From positions 352,470 to 416,469 of the forward strand of contig CP054187.1 in assembly GCA_015200345.1 (NCBI GenBank): a stretch of 64,000 bases of DNA. Direction: 5' to 3'. The notes under the pieces were generated by a model, which was not told the DNA's origin, made no database searches, and worked only from the letters and a program-made list of their open reading frames with translations. Positions within the stretch are counted from its first letter, which is position 1. Each line of letters begins with the position of its first letter. The position numbers and the translations under genes are program-made. The stretch is from Planctomycetia bacterium (GTDB taxonomy: Bacteria; Planctomycetota; Phycisphaerae; UBA1845; UTPLA1). Positions 60,331 to 64,000 of this stretch are shown one piece after another.

Positions 60331-61219
60331 TGCGCGAATCAGCTGTCCGCGCGGCCCGTTCGGCTGCCCGGAGCGTATTGGCCAGCAGCATGGCCACCGT
60401 CACCGGGCCGACTCCGCCGGGCACGGGCGTGATCGCCCGGGCCAGCGGTGCGACCTCATCGTACCGTACATCGCCGATCGTCTTTTTCTGATGCGTTCCG
60501 TCGGCTGCGACCACGCTGACCCGGTGCACGCCGACGTCGATCACGATCGTCCCCGGCGCGACGTGCTCGGCGCCGATCAGCCCCGCGGCGCCGGACGCGA
60601 CCAGGAGGATCTCTGCGCCGCGCGTGTGCGCCGCGAGGTCCGCCGTGCGCGTGTGACAGACCGTCACCGTCGCATGCGCGTGCAGCAGCAACAAAGCCAG
60701 CGGCTTGCCGACGATGACGCTGCGCCCGACCACGACGGCATCGCGGCCTTCGATCGGCACGCCGGTTGAGTTGAGGCAGGCGAACGCCGCCGCCGCCGTA
60801 CAAGGGACCAGCGCCTCGCGCCCCATGAAAAGGAGTCCGAGATTCGCACTCCCCACGCCCTCGACATCCTTCGCCGGCGCGATTCGCTGCTGGATCGTGA
60901 ACGCGTCCCACGATTTGGGCAACGGCATTTGCAGAATGATCCCGCTCACCGACGCGTCGTGATTCAAACGCTCGATTTCGCGGATCGCATCCAACTCGGT
61001 CGCACCGGCAGGCAGCGCAACACGCTCGTACTCAATGCCCACCCCGGCTGCGTCCTTGCGCTGCGACTCGGCATACGCAGCCGCGGATGCATCGTCGCCG
61101 ACCATCACCGCCGTCAGCTTCGGCACGATGCCTCGCGCACGCAACGCCGCCGCGGCCGACTTCGTTTCGGCGCGAATCGTCGCCGCGATGGCCTTGCCGT
61201 CGATGATCTGTGCGGTCAA
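60326..61219 (-). CDS. folD: Methylenetetrahydrofolate dehydrogenase/cyclohydrolase family protein
   Basis: 297 residues, full-length FolD. Substrate-domain motifs are IILQMPLPK and KDVEGVGSANLG, and the Rossmann part has VVVGRSVIVGKP and TPVPGGVGPVT. Two active-site residues differ from the usual pattern. The catalytic Lys of YVxxK is Gln (Gln53 in YAESQRK), and the second Asp of KDVDG is Glu (Glu120). In human and E. coli enzymes that Lys is essential for cyclohydrolase activity. The protein may therefore act mainly as a dehydrogenase. Its start overlaps the preceding stop by four bases. VWA follows after nine bases. Confidence 0.93.
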   Translation of the reverse strand: MTAQIIDGKAIAATIRAETKSAAAALRARGIVPKLTAVMVGDDASAAAYAESQRKDAAGVGIEYERVALPAGATELDAIREIERLNHDASVSGIILQMPLPKSWDAFTIQQRIAPAKDVEGVGSANLGLLFMGREALVPCTAAAAFACLNSTGVPIEGRDAVVVGRSVIVGKPLALLLLHAHATVTVCHTRTADLAAHTRGAEILLVASGAAGLIGAEHVAPGTIVIDVGVHRVSVVAADGTHQKKTIGDVRYDEVAPLARAITPVPGGVGPVTVAMLLANTLRAAERAARTADSRI

Positions 61220-62274
61220 GGGTTTCGTGCCTCCAGAAAGGCGTAAACGCGCTCCACAAACGCCGCATCCAATTCCCCGAAACGGCGTTCAAATGCGTCC
61301 AGGTCTTTCGCTCCGGTCCGCGTCGCCGTCAAGAAGTCGACCAGCGCGCGCGGCTGGGTCTCCGCAAGATAGTAAACCAACGCCCACGCCGACGCATACG
61401 CTGCTGACGCGCCCGCCGCGCCCGGGCCAAGCTCGCGCGGATCACCGACCACGCGTCGAAACAACGCCAGCCGTTCGCCCGCCGGAATCGCCATGGCATC
61501 CGCCAGCCGGTACGCATTGGGTCCGTCGGCGTTTTCGAAAAGCATCGCGGTTCCCTCGATCAGCCAGCGAGCCGCCCCCGCGCTCGTTGATTGGACACCG
61601 GTTGCCGCAAGGACCTGATGAGCGATTTCATGACGCACGACTGTCGCGATCACGGCTCGTTGAGCTGCTTCCAGTGCCCGGCGCGCGGCCTCCAGCGCCT
61701 TCTGCGCCGGTCCGGCGGCCGCGTGATTCGACTCGTTGCTGGCCCGATTCTGCGACGCAAGCTCGCGCTCCCGCCGCCACAACTGGTCACGCTGCGTTCG
61801 AACGGCCGTTGAATTGGCGAAGTTAAACAGCGCGCAAATTCCCGTCGCTTCGTCGAAGTACCCCGGCACGGATTCGCTCGCGGGGAAACCGGCCAGCCGG
61901 GCATGGCGTTCGTAGCCGCTGTATCGCTCGAACAAAAGCATCGGCATCCGGCCTGCCGGCGGACGATGCGGCAATTCGAGTTTGGCAATAAAACGCGACG
62001 CACCTCGAAACGTGTCTTCCGCCAGTTCCAGCACGCGACGAACCGTGCCGGCATCGCAATCGGAGAGCATCTCGAAGTGTTCGGTGTGATAGCGCCGAAA
62101 CGAGCTGCCCAGCGCCGCCGAAAGAGAATCCAGCGGCGATGCAGCCGCCTGACTGCTTGCGATGGGATCGCGATGTGCCGAATCGCTCAATGCACTGCGC
62201 GATTGAGACGATCCGACGAGCGGAAACAACAGCGCCGCCGCGCCCGTCAAGCCTGCGATGCACCTCCGCGTCAC
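61216..62274 (-). CDS. Exported HExxH zinc-protease-like protein (DUF1570-like)
   Basis: 352 residues from a GTG at 62274, four bases after the previous stop; the longer frame lies within the neighbour. A signal peptide (AGLTGAAALLFPLVGSSQS) is followed by FRRYHTEHFEMLSDCDAGTV, the start of the DUF1570-like fold. HEIAH lies at 215-219 in VVRHEIAHQVLAATG, and a Glu in ARWLIEGTAMLFE could be the third zinc ligand, as in gluzincins. The C-terminus has helical AYASAWALVYYLAE. A peptidase function in the periplasm is plausible but not proven. Confidence 0.75.
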   Translation of the reverse strand: MTRRCIAGLTGAAALLFPLVGSSQSRSALSDSAHRDPIASSQAAASPLDSLSAALGSSFRRYHTEHFEMLSDCDAGTVRRVLELAEDTFRGASRFIAKLELPHRPPAGRMPMLLFERYSGYERHARLAGFPASESVPGYFDEATGICALFNFANSTAVRTQRDQLWRRERELASQNRASNESNHAAAGPAQKALEAARRALEAAQRAVIATVVRHEIAHQVLAATGVQSTSAGAARWLIEGTAMLFENADGPNAYRLADAMAIPAGERLALFRRVVGDPRELGPGAAGASAAYASAWALVYYLAETQPRALVDFLTATRTGAKDLDAFERRFGELDAAFVERVYAFLEARNP

Positions 62275-62278
62275 GAAC

Positions 62279-63184
62279 TTATGACCCCGCGCCGGCAAGT
62301 TGATGCCCCTGCCGCGGCGCGTACTTGTCCCCCTTGTAGGCGGACATCGCAACGGGCTTTTCGTCCAGCAGCTTCTTGAGGTACTGCGCCGCGGCCGGGA
62401 AAGCCTTTTCCGGATCGGCCAGTGACGGCGTCCAGAGTTTCGGCCAATCGAAAACCAGATACCCCAGGTAACCGATGCCCTTGAGCAACTGCACCATCCG
62501 CGCGATTTCCACGTTGCCTTGCCCCGGCAGTGCGTACCCTTCGAAGCACGTGCCGCTGAACTTCGCGTCGGTCACGTGCACGAGACCGATCTTGGAACCG
62601 AGCCGCGGGATGGATACCGTCGGCCGTTCGTTGCGCGTCCGCGCCGCCATGGGGTTCCAGCAGCATCGCATTGCCACCGATTCCACCGCGTCGACGAGGT
62701 ACCAAATCGCGGCGCTGTCGGTGAAATCGCCGCTGTTCTCGATCAGTACCGTGACGCGCCGTGCCTCGGCGTATGCCGCCAGTTCGCGCAGCGCCTGGGC
62801 GATGCGGCCGAGCGTGACCTCGCGCCGTTCGTAGCCCAGAAGGCGTTTGGGAATCTCGGCCCCGAAAACCCGTACAAACGGACACTCCAGCCGCTGCGCC
62901 AAGTCGATGTATTCGCGCGCCTGGGCCTGATTGGCAGCGACCTCTTTCGGGTCGCGCATATGAAAGGCCGCGGACGACGCGAGGCAGATCAGCTCAACGC
63001 CCGCTTGACGCATGAGTTGCGATACCTTGCCCGGATTCGACGCCAGTTCCGGCGCAACCGGCAGATGCAACTGCCCCAAAAGTCCGCGCAGCTCGATTCC
63101 CTCGTAGCCGTATTCCTTGGCCCGCTCGACCATCTGGGCCAGTGTCCAGCCCGGACAGCCGACGCTGCTGAACGCCAGTTTCAT
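62279..63184 (-). CDS. Sugar phosphate isomerase/epimerase (xylose isomerase-like TIM barrel)
   Basis: 301 residues from the ATG at 63184, chosen because GGAG lies six bases upstream; three upstream ATGs have none. The AP endonuclease 2/xylose isomerase fold is shown by MKLAFSSVGCPGWTL at strand 1, GYEGIELRG, VLIENSGDF, and GKIGLVHVTD-type metal segments (IGLVHVTDAKF, then VFDWPK). Family members act on inositols, ketoses or related compounds. The exact substrate is unknown. It starts the long minus-strand unit, with an 88-base-or-more gap to the palindrome at 63354. Confidence 0.85.
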   Translation of the reverse strand: MKLAFSSVGCPGWTLAQMVERAKEYGYEGIELRGLLGQLHLPVAPELASNPGKVSQLMRQAGVELICLASSAAFHMRDPKEVAANQAQAREYIDLAQRLECPFVRVFGAEIPKRLLGYERREVTLGRIAQALRELAAYAEARRVTVLIENSGDFTDSAAIWYLVDAVESVAMRCCWNPMAARTRNERPTVSIPRLGSKIGLVHVTDAKFSGTCFEGYALPGQGNVEIARMVQLLKGIGYLGYLVFDWPKLWTPSLADPEKAFPAAAQYLKKLLDEKPVAMSAYKGDKYAPRQGHQLAGAGS

Positions 63185-63353
63185 TCGGTGCTCCATTCGA
63201 TCCATCAAATGCCGCTGCGCGCATCCTGCACATCCTGCGGCAATGAACAGTCGGCAATCCTAGCATTGAATCAAATCGGTGGCCAGCTTCCACGGATAGC
63301 CGACAAGCGTTCGCGGCACCGCTTGAATGATGCCCGGAACGCCCATCTTATTG

Positions 63354-63388
63354 GCACAAATCGGCAACAGGTTGCCGACTGGTTGTGC
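63354..63388. promoter_or_regulatory. Nested inverted repeat in the divergent promoter region
   Basis: The inner palindrome TCGGCAACAGGTTGCCGA (63361-63378) has perfect 8-bp arms around AG. The outer arms GCACAA (63354-63359) and TTGTGC (63383-63388) flank it. It lies 39 bases before the membrane protein start and 170 bases before the isomerase gene on the other strand, so it could be an operator for either. Confidence 0.55.
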
Positions 63389-63426
63389 AATCCAATACCA
63401 TATAGGCAGCCGACCGGCGTATAACC

Positions 63427-64000
63427 GTGAGTTCAACTCCTGCCAACATCGAGCTTTCAACCAATCGCGACGCCGCGGGCGCGACCGTGATGACCGCCGT
63501 CCTCCCGGCGAGAACACTCGCCCAGGCGGTCCTCGTCAAACTTCCAGCGATCCTTACCGCTGGCCTGCTGCTGTTTACCTTCCTTCCGCGGGCACGGGAG
63601 AACCCCCGTCTCGGCTGGACCTTCATCGCCGCCGCCGGGCTGATGGCCGTCTGGCAGTTGATCCTCTGGGCCCTGTCACGTCGAAGGGGTCAGGCGCTGG
63701 CCGTCGAATTCGTCCCTGTTTCTTCGCATTATGTTCAGGCCTTCGTGCAGTTCTGCATTCTGATCTGGTGGGGCTGGTTTGCGCCCGAAGTTTACCTCGA
63801 ATTCCCGCTGATCCTCGCACAGGTGGTGTTCCTCTACATCCTCGAAGCGCTCATTACCTGGAGCCGCGGGAGAACCTGGCGAATCGGCTTCGGACCCCTG
63901 CCGATCATCTTCAGCACGAACCTCTTGCTTTGGTTCAAGGACGATTGGTATTTCTTCCAGTTCGCAATGGTCGCACTCGGTGCGCTTGCCAAGCAGTTCA
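63427..64000 (+). CDS. Membrane protein, probably NqrB/RnfD-like, N-terminal part
   Basis: Open to the end of the window (191 full codons) from a GTG at 63427. A cytoplasmic N-terminus of about 35 residues leads to at least five membrane helices: LPAILTAGLLLFTF, WTFIAAAGLMAVWQLILWAL, FVQFCILIWWGWF, FPLILAQVVFLYILEALI and LPIIFSTNLLLWF. The segment FKDDWYFFQFAMVALGALAK resembles the NqrB/RnfD family, in which a flavin is attached further on. The defining Thr/Ser flavin site is beyond the window, so the assignment is tentative. The inverted repeat at 63354-63388 lies directly upstream. Confidence 0.65.
   Translation, partial: MSSTPANIELSTNRDAAGATVMTAVLPARTLAQAVLVKLPAILTAGLLLFTFLPRARENPRLGWTFIAAAGLMAVWQLILWALSRRRGQALAVEFVPVSSHYVQAFVQFCILIWWGWFAPEVYLEFPLILAQVVFLYILEALITWSRGRTWRIGFGPLPIIFSTNLLLWFKDDWYFFQFAMVALGALAKQF

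Overview
The window is high-GC bacterial chromosomal DNA, densely packed on both strands, with no sign of phage, plasmid, insertion sequence or CRISPR. It most likely comes from a member of the Planctomycetota, perhaps a Phycisphaerae-like lineage. The grounds are several features typical of that phylum: a dockerin-type C-terminus on an FG-GAP protein, an ECF-type sigma factor beside a membrane Ser/Thr kinase and an FHA protein, paired ExbD genes with a VWA protein, an RsgA with a long basic N-terminal tail, TMTC-like membrane proteins with TPR tails, and many small lipoproteins. The lineage is inferred from gene content, because no rRNA gene is present.

Layout. Positions 1-3560 hold the end of an ABC-type exporter ATPase, an HlyD adaptor and a TolC-like channel, followed by tRNA-Ser(CGA) on the minus strand. 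4103-6798 (minus) is a polar amino acid ABC importer with a fused binding protein and permease. A Ycf46-like AAA ATPase follows (plus). 8478-13554 (minus) is one unit: ECF sigma factor, anti-sigma factor, RsgA and a GT-C type membrane protein. moaA (plus) is next. 17310-14818 and dxr (minus) form the dxr-rseP pair. A 586-residue orphan (plus), a 22-codon hydrophobic micro-ORF, pdxA and ribE follow. 22635-31888 is mostly minus-strand: small lipoproteins, an S1/P1-type phosphoesterase, pyrF, a TPR membrane protein and purF.

32248-38231 (plus) is a signalling cluster: FHA protein, membrane kinase, small membrane protein, and a sigma factor with a cysteine-containing tail. 38236-42256 holds DUF309, a ubiquitin-like MoaD/ThiS protein with a beta-propeller partner, DUF1844 and an extended SDR reductase. 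42438-47328 (minus) holds a repeat-rich FG-GAP/dockerin protein, a lipoprotein phosphodiesterase-like protein and a GAF-SpoIIE phosphatase. 47518-49665 is a second TMTC-like protein.

63184-49771 (minus) is a long, tightly spaced run: TIM-barrel isomerase, HExxH protein, folD, VWA protein with a TonB-like anchor, ExbB, ExbD, ExbD, TPR protein, OB-fold-like lipoprotein, a 908-residue exported protein and a glycosyltransferase. The window ends inside a probable NqrB/RnfD-like membrane protein.

Most promising for follow-up are the VWA-ExbB-ExbD-ExbD-TPR envelope module, the ubiquitin-like/beta-propeller pair, the FHA-kinase-sigma cluster, palindromic elements inserted in frame in the FG-GAP gene, a FolD with two changed active-site residues, and several short promoter-to-start distances that suggest leaderless mRNAs. 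All start codons and functions are read from sequence alone. Where a start was moved inward from the longest frame, the reason is given.
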